A stretch of 64,000 nucleotides of DNA from Moniliophthora roreri (taxonomy: Eukaryota > Basidiomycota > Agaricomycetes > Agaricales > Marasmiaceae): the NCBI GenBank assembly GCA_001466705.2, contig LATX02000220.1, forward strand, positions 186,001-250,000, read 5' to 3'. The notes beneath the pieces are model-generated. The model did not search any database, was not told the origin of the DNA, and was given only the letters and a program-made list of their open reading frames with translations. Position numbers and translations under genes: made by a program. How positions within the stretch are numbered: the stretch's first letter is position 1; each line of letters starts with the position of its first letter. Below are positions 10,686 to 21,729 of this stretch, piece by piece.

Positions 10686-11515
10686 AAAAAAAGAGGTCGA
10701 AGTCGGCGATAACTAGTAGTTCCGTCAGTTGACTCCGACTGTTTACAAGCTGTAGCAAGATGCCTGGCGAGGAGTCATATAGCTGAGTATGGAAGCCACA
10801 AAGGGTTTGCTCAGGGCACACGGCATGGCGACTTGAAGAATAAGGGACACAGCCTGCTCTGAAGCTACTGCCAATCGTGATTGCCGCACCGATCTTCATT
10901 GCATTCACAGGCGAGTCATTTCATCTCAGAAGCTTGAATGGATAACAAGGGCGAAAATGGCCTGACTGGTAAGCACGCGCGTGTGTGCGTGTGGTCGTCG
11001 AGTCAGAGCGTATAGTGCCATTGTGCTGTTATGGCGAGAATCTCGTCCTATTTGGATTTGGGTTGGTTACGACGGTTTGGGATCTTGTTCCTTCTGGTAT
11101 TTCGCGGGANAAAAAAAAAGAGGTCGAAGTCGACGATAACTAGTAGTTCCGTCAGTTGACTCCGACTGTTTACAAGCTGTAGCAAGATGCCTGGCGAGGA
11201 GTCATATAGCTGAGTATGGAAGCCACAAAAATTTTGCTTTCAGGGCACACGGCATGGCGACTCGAAGAATTAGGGACACAGCCTGCTCTGAAGCTACCCA
11301 TCTTCATTGCATTCACGGGCGTGTCGTTTTATCCCAAAAGCTTGAATGGATAACAAGGGCGAAAATGGTCTGACTGGTAAGCACGCGTGTGTGCGTGTGG
11401 TCGTCGAGTCAGAGCGTATAGTGCCATTGTGCTGTTATGGCGAGAATCTCGTCCTATTTGGATTTGGGTTGGTTACGACGGTTTGGGATCTTGTTCCTTC
11501 TGGTATTTCGCGGGA
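10686..11515. repeat. Tandem duplicate separated by a single N
   Basis: The segment 10686-11109 is repeated at 11111-11515 with about a dozen substitutions and one deletion. An N lies at 11110, and another at 11516 at the end of the second unit. Both units end with the same bases (TATTTCGCGGGA). Each contains ATGGATAACAAGGGC...CTGACTG followed by GTAAGC, which could be a first coding exon and donor site of the kinase gene downstream. The pattern fits two haplotype versions placed side by side by the assembler. Confidence 0.7.
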
Positions 11516-11516
11516 N

Positions 11517-13420
11517 CAGACTTACGAAGCTCACGTTCGCACCTACCTGGCTCATGAAACATGGAATATGAATGAAAATCAAGATTCCCAAGGTAAATGA
11601 GACAAAGTTGTGAAGACTTTCATTGATCCGACTAACGTCTGTTTGAAGAAGTGGCTAGTGTCTCTGGGAGCAGAGTCGATAGTGAGTTGGTCGGTACCGC
11701 CAATTCCATTCATGGATCTGATTCTGCTTTGAATCGCCGTAGGTACAGCGAGTAGAACGGGCAAGAGAAAACATATGTCAGACAATGGGACTGGAAGTCG
11801 TAAAACACCTCGAGGTTCTGAAAATAGCAGGCCGACGTCGGGTGAAGCGTCTCGTGGAGTCAAAGGGACAAGAGCGGTTCCTGCCGTAGTTCAGGTGGCA
11901 GACTACGCTGCAGAGGCGTTCAACTTTAGCGTGGCAAGGTCGTTTATGATGAACTTTGTCGTCAGAGGTGAGCGGCCGACTCTGATGGTCACAGCACTTC
12001 ATTGACGCGTCATCCTCAACAGGCTGCACCATTCATATCTGGCACTTTGATCATGAATCACCCCTACAGAGCAAAGGTTTCGACTTCATCGAGGAACTGC
12101 CCACGTTCCTCCTCTTGTTATTTATTCTTCAGCGTCTCCCTCCAGCCGGCTGGGGTTTTATTCCAGAACTTGATAAGAAGAGAATTGTTTTCGAGACCTC
12201 AGGCGGGCCCGTGGAATTCGTCCCAGATGAGAAGAATGCAATGATACATTCCCATTACGGACTCTCTGGTCGTTGCACGCAAGTCCTGAAGGGTACTGTT
12301 GGTGGTCAAGTGGCTGTTATGAAGGTTTCGCATCCCGAGATCTCTCGTCCACCAGAACAAGCTGTCATTGGTGTTGCAAGGAAACGATGCGAGTATGTCG
12401 GGTCGGATGCAGACGATGCACTGAAGTGTCTACCAGAAGTTCTATGCAGCCAAGATTTGGAGGAATTCAGAACAGACTTTATCCGGAAGAAACTCTCAGT
12501 TAAGGGGAAACCCAATGCAGCCCGTATTCCACGAGCTATAGTCTTTCCATTTTACGAGCCGGTTACTTCTCGCACGCAGAATATGCCTATTTTCCTCATA
12601 GATTATCGCAAGATCATGTTAGGTGCGTCGCTGTATAGTGACTATAAGCAACTTTCTAATGTTGTTTTTAGCCCATGCCATTTTGTGGCTTCTTGGTGTC
12701 GAACACGGTGATATCAGCGAGGCTAACCTTAGATTCTGCACCAAGACCTCTTGGCCTAAGCTATGTGACTGGGATCTCAGTCACTTCACTGGAGAGCCAC
12801 GACCGGCTGGGTTTTCCAACACCGGAACCCTCATTTTCATGGCTAATGACTTGCTCACTGATGAGGGTAGGGAAGGCGCAGTAATCAGGGTCTACCGACA
12901 CGACACTGAATCGTTATTTTTGGTTTTAATTTGGATCCTGGCTCGCTTTCGGAATGGCAAGTTACTTCAGGTTCGACCACCTGAATTTGAGGTGTGGAAG
13001 CAGCAGAGTTGGGAATCAATTGTCGCAAGGCGAACGGGAGCACTGCGGAAGCTGGAGAAAGACATGGCCCGTCGTGCAGAGATTTTCTCGGGCGTCAACT
13101 CAGTTGTGGTGGAAGATATTTGGTACCTGAGGGACTCATTTACCCTCAACACTTCTGAAACCACTGCACGTATCGCTCAAATGAAGTCCAAGAAGGCCCG
13201 TAGACCCAATGGTTTTCTACCAAAGGAGGAGCAAGAGTTGGTTGGATTGGAGACACAACTTGCACACCGCAATTCGCTCAATTTCATTCGTGACATGTTT
13301 GAGGTTGACTATTTCGCCAGAAGCCAGGAGCAGGAAAAGGCCTATGCACTGTTGGAGAAGAGATTTGTATTTGACACCGCGATTGAAGCCTGTCCCACTC
13401 CAAGCAGTATCTACAACTAG
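11517..13420 (+). CDS. FunK1-type fungal protein kinase, 5' end missing
   Basis: Five exons (from the N at 11516 to 11592; 11649-11693; 11743-11967; 12023-12622; 12672-13420) joined by four GT...AG introns of 49-56 bp give one 564-aa frame. Kinase landmarks are all present: Lys in VAVMK (about residue 216), the catalytic loop HGDISEAN (327-334), CDWDLS in place of DFG (347-352), then GTLIFMANDLL and YRHDTES, typical of the FunK1 family (Pfam Pkinase_fungal). A block before the kinase domain (HIWHFDHES, GFDFIEELP, WGFIPELD) is also family-typical. FunK1 kinases are expanded in multicellular basidiomycetes; the cellular role is not known from sequence. The first exon(s) are lost at the N; a candidate first exon is 11346-11375. 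Catalytic residues look intact, so the gene could be functional. Confidence 0.9.
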
Positions 13421-13640
13421 ATCATCCAGTCTTCACACCTGTACATAGAAATATATACGTATCAAGCGTTACCACCGCTTTGTCCCCGCACGCCATCGGA
13501 AATTTCAGTGCTTTCCTTCGTTATGATCGTGTCAGAGCCCACAGCGTCTAGGTACCTCCCAATCAGCTTGCAACTGTGTGTGCCGTTCCTTGCATAGCAG
13601 AGAGGTGCCGCCTTTCGCATCGATGAGCCCTCTACAGACT
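13421..13640. other. 3' flank of the kinase gene, no feature seen
   Basis: Sequence after the kinase stop codon. I see no clear polyadenylation signal and no ORF of interest. Confidence 0.4.
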
Positions 13641-13792
13641 AGTGATGTTGCGGGCCGGGCTGGGCTCGATACCCTGAGGCAGGGCAGGGCTTCGGAGGGC
13701 TTGGGCTTGTCGAACATTGAGCCCGAGCCCTGAGCCCTGTAAAGCCCAAGCCTTAGGCAGGGCTCGGGCTCAGCCCGGGCTTGCTAACCAGA
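13641..13792. repeat. GC-rich GGGCT/CGGGC repeat, possibly a hAT-like end
   Basis: A dense GGGCTCGGGC-type tract with local inverted symmetry begins TAGTGATGTTGCGGGCCGGGC. Similar GC-rich subterminal repeats are seen at the ends of some hAT elements. No partner terminus or target duplication was found here, so it may be a solo end or just a low-complexity tract. Confidence 0.35.
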
Positions 13793-13878
13793 AATCAATT
13801 TGCACATCAGGGTGGTTTGATTGGCTCAGGATGCATAAATGAGATACTGTAAGAATTAGATATCTATCATTTAACTTG

Positions 13879-14623
13879 TACATCAGCAAATCGAACACCT
13901 AATGATCATGGCAGAAAATGACTGAAATAGGTGCTCATGGGCAAAATACATTATTACCCATTTGGGCCTTGATAATGGCAGAAAACAGACCCTGCCTAGT
14001 GATCATGGGAGATCATGGGCAGAATGGGTGATCATATTCTGCCCATGATCACCCATTTCCGCCATTATCATCCATTTTGCCCATGATTGCCCATTTTCGC
14101 CAGACAGAGAAAATGTATACTGCCACCTGGCAGAATTGAACCAGTGACACCAGCACTGCTTTGTCAGCCAATGCAGGAGCTCAGGCCACAACATAACCAC
14201 TGTGCCAAAGTGCGATATAACATTTTAGTGTACACAGTACAATATATCCCCTCACCTCCAGAGCTAATTCAGGGAAAACCTGCATCCCCCCAGCCTTGGC
14301 TAGTGTTTTTATCAATCAGAAAACTAACCAATAAGTCCTCTCTACCATATAGACCCCTCTCTCTGTGTTTTAGAAGGCAGAAAAAAATTGGGTCTTATGA
14401 TCATCCATTTTCTTCCATTTTCGCCCATGATCAGTGACTGAAATCATTTCTGCCCATTTTCTCCCATTTTCTTCCATGATCATTGACCAAAATCATTTTC
14501 CCTCATTTTATGCTATGCTCATCCATGATTATCAACCAAAATCATTTTTGTCTATTATTGTACATGATATAGACCAAAATAGATTATCATCCATGCTCAT
14601 TAAGTGCATGATTTGCTGATGTA
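13879..14623. mobile_element. 745-bp inverted-repeat element with a tRNA-like core
   Basis: The ends share TACATCAGCAAATC in inverted orientation (13879-13892 and 14610-14623), and similarity continues about 20 bp inward (CAC.TAATGA.CATGG). Both flanks are built from degenerate TGATCATGG..GAAAATG units pointing inward from each side. The centre carries Pol III-type A and B boxes (see 14123-14210). It looks like a non-autonomous inverted-repeat or foldback element. No obvious target duplication was seen and no protein is encoded. Confidence 0.6.
14123..14210 (-). ncRNA. tRNA-like / SINE-like sequence
   Basis: On the minus strand an A-box-like TTGGCACAGTGGTT (14194-14207) is followed about 50 bp later by the B-box-like GGTTCAATTCT (14132-14142). 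This is the spacing of a tRNA gene or tRNA-derived SINE head. A full cloverleaf with matching acceptor stem is not evident, so it is more likely a decayed tRNA-derived sequence than a working tRNA gene. Confidence 0.5.
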
Positions 14624-14649
14624 TAAGCAGTGAAGGCAACATTACCAGT

Positions 14650-15376
14650 TGTTTGAGTGGATTTCCTACATGTCAAAGGCATTGTGCAAAGTAACCGAAA
14701 GAAAATACCTATGTATTGGGAACCTTCCAAAACAGGTCTGTAAGGTGGTCAGTACTTGACTACTCAAGCACACAGAGGACGCCCTATGGCATATAGAGCA
14801 TGACAACAATAAGATTGTGTGACGAGGTAGTGAGAGTAAAAGACAAGTAAGTAAGTACGACATGGCAGGGTAAGTATGTAATGTAAAGGCTTTAGCTAAA
14901 TAAGTATAGACAGATAACAATTAGATATACCATATAGGTAACAGGCACGTTACACTCTCCCTGGCCAAATCACCAACGGGTCAATTTGTAGTAAATAAGG
15001 AGCACGAATACTAAAGCAGGAATCTGGTAGATGCATAGATGAGACATGGGAGGGTGACGGTAAGTGCAAGGATGGTCTGTAATGAATGTAGAAAATGGGA
15101 AAATAGATTTCAAAGGGTATCTTCAGGGTATCTCCTTGATATGGACAAAAGGTTGCAGGCATATGGGCTTCGAGACAGTATATCTGGCATCNCACAGAGG
15201 ACGCCCTATGGCATATAGAGCATGACAACAATAAGATTGTGTGACGAGGTAGTGAGAGTAAAAGACAAGTAAGTAAGTACGACATGGCAGGGTAAGTATG
15301 TAATGTAAAGGCTTTAGCTAAATAAGTATAGACAGATAACAATTAGATATACCATATAGGTAACGGGCACGTTACA
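14650..15376 (-). mobile_element. 3' LTR of the minus-strand Gypsy element (two assembled versions)
   Basis: On the minus strand a purine-rich GGCCAGGGAGAG is followed by TGTAACGTGCC, which has the layout of polypurine tract plus LTR start. It occurs at 15376 and again at 14954, because the 421-bp block 14771-15191 is repeated at 15193-15613 around the N at 15192. The far end of the LTR, near 14650, is not sharply defined. The two versions differ by a few bases and probably represent one locus. Confidence 0.55.
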
Positions 15377-15791
15377 CTCTCCCTGGCCAAATCACCAACA
15401 GGTCAATTTGTAGTAAATAAGGAGCACAAATACTAAAGCGGGAATCTGGTAGATGCATAGATGAGACATGGGAGGGTGACAGTAGGTGCAAGGATGGTCT
15501 GTAATGAATGTAGAAAATGGGAAAAAAGATTTCAAAGGGTATCTTCAGGGTATCTCCTTGATATGGACAAAAGGTTGCGGGCATATGGGCTTCGAGACTG
15601 TATATCCGGCATCTACACGGTCAAGGCTGCATGCTGGTGCTAGGCTGGGATGATTGAGCGGCAGAAAATGGATTTTCAGGATTGGAGGATGGTTCTCAGT
15701 CATGTTCCAACGATAGTTGGGCACTGGCCAAGTCTGAGATGCTCAACTGCTTAAAGTATTGACTGCAGGAGTTATTTGGGTCGAATCTTTT

Positions 15792-16541
15792 TCAAGATGC
15801 CTGCCCAGCCTGCATAATTGACAATTTGCGGTCATTGAAAAGGGCATGCATGTTCCATGAAGGTGGGGGAATCCAGATCCGAGCTGCATCATTGGGAACA
15901 GTGGAAGGAGGGTTGCCATAGATGTGAAAGCATTTGGAAATGCGGGACTTAAGTTCAGTCCATTGAGGGTGATACTCAGGATAGATAATGAATGCATCCT
16001 CAATGCAATTGAGAGCCCATTCGTTGGCAGTGTTCACCTGTTTGATAGTGATGACATGTTCAGCCATACCAACAATCATATCTGTTAGGTTGATATTTGC
16101 GGCATCATTGCCTGGGAAGTAAAGATTGGCACCTTCTTTGAGGCTGTTTGCGATGATGATGCCATGATCATGGATCAGTTGATCAAATAGCCCTGGCAGC
16201 ACAAATATGCACAGGAAGACATAAAGCCAGTGATGGCGGGTATTAGAGGGAAGAATGTCAGTGGTGGAGCGATTTTTGGGACGAGGTTCTGAGTACAAGT
16301 TGAACCCAGGAATGGTGGCAAGGTCAACCACTAGGTTTGTTGCAATAGAAACACCTGGAAAGGCAATTGGGTTCAAGTGAAGTGCAAACCATGGGGCCTG
16401 ATCTTCGGGCTTCATATGAGACTTGGCAGGCTTGATGTGTAGGTAGTTCTTTTGCCATGGAAACTGGGTCTGTGCATCATTATGATAGAGAGCGTCAGCA
16501 GTGATGGCATTATGAATCCACTTGGGAAGCTTATTCGGCAT
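15792..16541 (-). CDS. Accessory ORF 2 of the Gypsy element
   Basis: About 249 aa from the ATG at 16541 (MPNKLPKWIHNAI; an ATG 15 codons upstream is also in frame). The sequence is a well-formed globular protein with many aromatic residues and no recognised catalytic motif. Blocks such as HHWLYVFLCIFVLPGLFDQL suggest a buried hydrophobic helix. Similar proteins occur in multicopy, retroelement-associated form in agaricomycetes. It has the same orientation as pol and lies between integrase and the 3' LTR. Function unknown. Confidence 0.55.
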   Translation of the reverse strand: MPNKLPKWIHNAITADALYHNDAQTQFPWQKNYLHIKPAKSHMKPEDQAPWFALHLNPIAFPGVSIATNLVVDLATIPGFNLYSEPRPKNRSTTDILPSNTRHHWLYVFLCIFVLPGLFDQLIHDHGIIIANSLKEGANLYFPGNDAANINLTDMIVGMAEHVITIKQVNTANEWALNCIEDAFIIYPEYHPQWTELKSRISKCFHIYGNPPSTVPNDAARIWIPPPSWNMHALFNDRKLSIMQAGQAS

Positions 16542-16709
16542 TGTCTGGATATGCTGGCAACCAGGTGGTAGGGGAAGCGAGAGCATTGCTGCTCTATGAA
16601 TGGCTAGGCATAAGTACTGAACCCTTCAAGCAGAAGGCCAGTCTCCAATGGTCTGGGAGGAATGGAGCAGGCTGTCTGCTTCAAGAGGTGTTTCAAGGAG
16701 TGGGTATTC

Positions 16710-17393
16710 CTAGTGTGGATACAACAGTGGAGATACTTCATATGGTGATGGAATAGTTTGGTGAATATAGGCAAGTGAATTCTCCATCAATACAGGGGCA
16801 TTCTGAGCAGTCTGGATGCATGAGACGGGGCAGGAAGCCTGTCTTTGGACTGCATTGAGGATAGAACAAGGAATAGGATTGTTAATTGGACAATGAGGGG
16901 ATGTATGGTGGTTGAAACGCATATATTCATGACAATGGCATGGGGGAGAGGTGGAACTATGGTTTCTCTTGGTATTTGGAGCATAGTCACTGTGTGGATG
17001 CTGAGGACACACTGAATAAGGAGTAGATCTTTGCTCTTGATGACAGTGGTCTTGGCTGGGTGTGGAAGAGTGTTCCAACTCACTAACTCTGTCCCATGCA
17101 CGACGTCCACGAGCAGCTTCTGCCTGTGTGTGAGCCTGGCTTCGACGGAGTGCTCCGTGTAAGTCGGAAATCTCCTTCTGCATATTGGCTAGCTGCTCAT
17201 ATGGATCAGATGGGTGCATTTCAACATCCTGATCAATAAAGGAGTGACGGGAATTTGAAGAATTTGAGTAGGTAGGTCTTCCTCCCCCCTGAGACTCGTG
17301 AGAGGGACGGTAGAACATGAAAGAGTGACTGAGGAAGTGAAAGAGTGTAGTAGATGGGTGTGATGCTAGTTCAATGGCGGTATATATGATCAT
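16710..17393 (-). CDS. Accessory ORF 1 of the Gypsy element (coiled-coil)
   Basis: A 227-aa frame whose first ATG (17391-17393) overlaps the integrase stop codon (17390-17392) as ATGA, an arrangement compatible with termination-reinitiation. A more natural start may be the later Met in MFYRPSHES. Residues about 65-105 (PYEQLANMQKEISDLHGAL...WDRVSELE) look like a coiled coil. The rest is Ser/Pro/His-rich and low in predicted structure. No known domain is visible. Confidence 0.5.
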   Translation of the reverse strand: MIIYTAIELASHPSTTLFHFLSHSFMFYRPSHESQGGGRPTYSNSSNSRHSFIDQDVEMHPSDPYEQLANMQKEISDLHGALRRSQAHTQAEAARGRRAWDRVSELEHSSTPSQDHCHQEQRSTPYSVCPQHPHSDYAPNTKRNHSSTSPPCHCHEYMRFNHHTSPHCPINNPIPCSILNAVQRQASCPVSCIQTAQNAPVLMENSLAYIHQTIPSPYEVSPLLYPH

Positions 17394-18824
17394 TTGTGCC
17401 TTGTACCACGTTTAGGTTTGCGAGGGCCTTGAGGTTCGGCACGAGGCAAGTCCTGCCATTGTTTCACACCTGTGATCCAAAGATACTCATTCAGAGCATG
17501 TAATTCCTTCACGTCTGTGTATGGTTGCCATGTTAAGTCCCCTAGAGTCCACTGGATGGCGACATATATGCCATCTCGTCTCCATTCATGACCCTCAATC
17601 GAGTCTACAAAGAATTCGGCATCCAGAGGTGCTCCAAAGTCATATGGCTCAGCCTTGGAATGGTTGGGGAAGAGTATTTCATCATTTTCTTCATGTGGCC
17701 ATAGCAGACTGACATGAAAAACAGGATGAATGCAGTGTTTCTTCAAGTCTTCTGGTAACTCCAATTCATAAGTTGATGAGGTTGGGTAGGCCTTGATAAC
17801 TAGATAAGGCTCAATATATTTGAGGCAGAGCTTTGTTGTGTGATCCTTTGGCATATTCAAATTCTTGGTTGATAGGTACACCTTGCTACCTTTCTTGATT
17901 TCTGGATCGGGCTGACACTTCTTGTTGNCTTGACATAGCGTACTTCCCGGATCATGGTCGGGAGGTAACCATAATTCAATTCAAAGGGAGAGAATCCAGT
18001 AGTTTCACTGATGCTTGAATTAATGGCAAACTCAACAATGGGCAATTTATCAAGCCAGTTGCATTGATTTGGTTGAACGGTAGCTCTTAGAATTTGATTA
18101 CAGTTCTGTATTGAGTGTTCCAAGGCACCATCTGTCTGAGGGTGAAATGCTGTTGACATGAGGAGTTTTGATCCTAGTAGGCGATGCAATTCATGCCAAA
18201 AGGCAGCTGTGAATTTGGAGTCTCTGTTGGATACAATTGATTCTGGCAGCCCATGGAGCTGAACAATTTCTTGGAAATACACTAAAGCCAATCCAGAAGC
18301 AGTGGATGTAGTGTGGATGGGAATAAGGTGCACCATAGAGGTCATATGACATAGGACAACCCACACATAGTTATATCCTTGAACTTCTGGAAAGGGTCCA
18401 ACAAAGTCCATGCTAATAGATTCCCAAGGACATGTCAGAATGGGCATAGGATGTAGCTTCCCAGGTGGCTTGTGATAGCTTGACTTGGCACAGTTACAGG
18501 GTTCACAGCTTCTACAAAATTTCTCAGTCATGCCATAGATTCTTGGCCACCAATACCAACGACGAATATAGTCTGCTGTTTTCTGTGGTCCAAAGTGACC
18601 AACAANCCTTGGTCAATAATAAGCCCTTGGAGGGAGTGGTGACCTTTGGGTGCTTCAGGAATACAAACAACATGCTCCCCGGCAAGATTGGTGTACCAGA
18701 TGAGTTCATCCTCAACAGTAAAGTGTGGATGATCTTCTGGGCTTTTCAATACCTTGGAGAATGTAGGGTCTGCTCCATAGAACCTTTTAATGTTATTCAA
18801 GAAGGATTCATCTTGACTATACAC
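17390..18824 (-). pseudogene. Integrase with chromodomain (Gypsy pol C-terminus)
   Basis: From high to low coordinate: an H2C2 zinc-binding region (HFGPQKTADY then CRSCEPC), the catalytic core with SMDFVGPFP, SNRDSKFTAAFW and TDGALEHSIQ (the D, D, E acids), and a C-terminal region ending in a chromodomain (FVDSIEGHEW..GIYVAIQW..WQPYTDV). Frame breaks occur exactly at the Ns at 18606 and 17928; skipping the N restores the frame. The chromodomain normally guides insertion to heterochromatin. Catalytic acids are present. Confidence 0.85.
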
Positions 18825-18996
18825 ATGTTCTCAGAGATCTGGGCCAGATGCAAGTGAATCAATCACTGTGGGGTCAAAGTAATGTGATGGTGGCTCAGTC
18901 TTGTTGGAGTCATCTGAGTGGATATGGTTATCTGGCTTATTAGCTTCCAGTTCAGCAGCCTCAATATCACGTTTCTCTTGTTTCTCCTTGAGTTGG

Positions 18997-20091
18997 GATG
19001 AACGTCTGAGGGAGTATGCTTGCTCAGGCATGTGACTAAGTTCAGCCTTGCACCCTAGGGGTAGGTCTTCACCATCTTCATCAAGGCGAGCATCAGCAGA
19101 TACATATTTATGCAAATCATGAATTTCTCCAGGTCTATCAGACTCAAAGTATCGTGAGAGTGCATCAGCAACCTTGTTTCAAACACCTTTGATGTATGTG
19201 ATGTCAAAATCGAAGCGAGAAAGGTATTCCATCCAGTGCATTTGATGGCCTGATAAGCGCTTCTGGGTCTTGAAAAACTGTAGGGATTCATGGTCTGTAA
19301 CCATATGGATCTTGTATCCTATGAGTTTGTCTTCCCATTTCAGTAATGCCTCAAGTATAGCCCAGGTTTCAGCTTCAAAAACACGATAGTTTCATTGTGC
19401 ATCTGTGAACTTCTTTGACATGAATCCAGCTGGACGGCACTTCTGCCAGATAGAGCCTTGGCCATACATGGCTCCAACACCAGAGACANGATGAACGTCT
19501 GAGGGAGTATGCTTGCTCAGGCATGTGACTAAGTTCAGCCTTGCACCCTAGGGGTAGGTCTTCACCATCTTCATCAAGGCGAGCATCAGCAGATACATAT
19601 TTATGCAAATCATGAATTTCTCCAGGTCTATCAGACTCAAAGTATCGTGAGAGTGCATCAGCAACCTTGTTTCAAACACCTTTGATGTATGTGATGTCAA
19701 AATCGAAGCAAGAAAGGTATTCCATCCAGTGCATTTGACGGCCTGATAAGCGCTTCTGGGTATTGAAAAACTGTAGGGATTCATGGTCTGTAACCATATG
19801 GATCCTGTATCCTATGAGTTTGTCTTCCCATTTCAGTAATGCCTCAAGTATAGCAAAGGTTTCAGCTTCAAAAACACGATAGTTTCGTTGTGCATCTGTG
19901 AACTTCTTTGACATGAATCCAGCTGGACGGCACTTCTGCCAGATAGAGCCTTGGCCATACATGGCTCCAACACCAGAGACANCAGCATCAGCATGAAGCC
20001 CATCATTATCAACAATATGTCCCAGACAGTCCATTGCCATTGAGTATAAGTCCAATTTCACAGCCTTGAGGTATAGGTGTAGATTGCGCAG
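18997..20091 (-). pseudogene. RNase H region of Gypsy pol, duplicated at an N
   Basis: The RNase H-like sequence (FTDAQRNYRVFEAE, MVTDHESLQFF, HWMEYLSCFDFDITYIKG) occurs twice: 18997-19488 and 19490-19981 are 492-bp near-copies separated by the N at 19489. A real element needs one copy, so the second is probably an unmerged contig overlap or allele. RNase H degrades the RNA strand during reverse transcription. Confidence 0.75.
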
Positions 20092-21081
20092 TCAGTCAAA
20101 GACTAGCTTCAGGTGATGTTGATGTTTCTCAACAGTGTCACTGAAGTTGAAGATATCATCAAGGTAGACATATACAAAGATCCCAATATAATCTCGAAAC
20201 GCAAAGACCATAAGACATTGGAAAGTTGATGGCACATTACAGTCACCCTGTTGCATAGTTTCACTAACAAATGTTCTCTGAACTATAGCAAATCCAGTCT
20301 TCCAGACATCTTCGGGAATCACCCGTATTTGTTCATATGCATTGGACAAATCAATCTTTGATCAGTATCTCTTGCTGGCAACATGCATTTGAATCATATT
20401 CTGATCTGGCATGGGGGTACAATCCTTCACTGTGTTATCATTGCATTGACAACAGTCAAGGACTGTTTGGAGGGTACCATCCTTTTTTGGCACACAAAGC
20501 ATTGGGATGGCTTGATCTACTGGCTCAGCTTGCCACCAGCCAGCACAAGTATATTGTTCAATTTTCTCCTTTAGTTGTTGCTGTAGCGAGTCAGGGCAGC
20601 AAGGCAAGTAATAATTGTACTTCTTGCTGGGGTCAATCAATGGAATAGTATGGTTGATTTCCCGTAATGGAGGTAGGGCCTCAGGTACACCTCCAAGTAT
20701 GTCTGCATATTCATTAAGCCATTGTTCATGGAGCCTTGGTATATCAGCTTCAGTAAGTGGGGAAAGGTCATTTTTAGGTTTCTGAGTGCTCTTTAGATTC
20801 TCCTGAACATTTTGCATGCCTGCTTGTGCTTGGGAAAATTCATTTGCTTGAGCTATACTCTGGAGAATGTCTTCGAGTTGGGCTGTAAGCATTGTAATGT
20901 CTAATGCAGAGTTGGTCTCTGTTGTGCCAATGTGACTGTTTTGTTCATCAACATGTACATTGACATGGAGGAGTCCTGCCGTGATATTGACTGCTATTGA
21001 TGTTGATGGTTTAGGCTTGGTAGTCTTTGGCTTCCAAGGGGGCTTCTTACGTTGGTGGGAAGCTTGATGAGAGCTCCCCAT
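20092..21081 (-). pseudogene. Reverse transcriptase region of Gypsy pol
   Basis: The frame 20362-21081 contains an N-terminal RT segment (CVPKKDGTLQTVLDCC; family-typical lead-in LREINHTIPLIDPSKKY). The frame 20092-20349 holds the catalytic YLDDI motif (VYVYLDDIFNFSD). The two are linked across a frame break near 20355. Several substitutions at conserved positions (for example GDCNVPSTFQ, where families usually have GxxNAPATFQ) suggest decay. Confidence 0.8.
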
Positions 21082-21087
21082 ATCCTG

Positions 21088-21620
21088 TCATTGATCTTGA
21101 TCAAATTGGGTTGAGATTTGTGGTCTTGAACATGCAGAAGTCATGATCTCCTCCCCTGCATACCAGCCATCAAAGGTAGAAACCTCATACTCATGTAGGG
21201 CTTTAGTTTCTTCTGATACCTGTTTTGAGGAGCGACAAATAATTTCAGCCTGTTCCTCCCCCACTGGAATTGTAGGAATCAGCTTTCCAGCAATTTCAAT
21301 AACATCATGTTCAAGGTTGACCGATGTCTTGTACTTCCTTATGAATGCACAACCCACTACCATATCATAGCAGTCGATATTCGCAATATCAAAGTAGTCT
21401 TCTCCTGAAACAGAGATTTTGTCATCTCCAAGGTGGAACTTGGCTTTGCAGCCTTATTGATCTTTGAGCGGCTTCCTTTAGTTCCAAGTTGAAGCATTAC
21501 AGGATTCTTGAGTTGGAAATAGTATATCTTAGCAACAGTGGCAAAGTCAGGGCTAATGATGTCAGCAGTACTTCCAGTATCAAAGAGTGCAAAGCACTTG
21601 ATGCTGTTGATGATGATCAA
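21088..21620 (-). pseudogene. Aspartic protease region of the Gypsy element
   Basis: The motif ALFDTGSTADIIS at the start of the frame 21357-21620 is the retropepsin active site DTGS. A downstream block (VVGCAFIRKYKTSVNLE, 21088-21363) has the usual form of the second half of the protease. The two blocks are in different frames, so the copy is broken. The enzyme would cleave the Gag-Pol precursor. Confidence 0.7.
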
Positions 21621-21729
21621 TCCAGCTTAGGCTGGTATGACCAGAGTCTTCTTCAGCAGTGGTATATTCATTATCACTTGAGTGAGAGTCAAATAGGGCT
21701 CTAAATTACTCACTGACCAAAGCATTTAC

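Noticed and set aside
14087..14437. 116-codon ORF as a gene
   Set aside because: It runs over the tRNA-like core and the inverted arrays of a non-coding element.
18997..19981. Genuine tandem duplication of RNase H
   Set aside because: The 492-bp units meet exactly at an N, which points to an assembly join.
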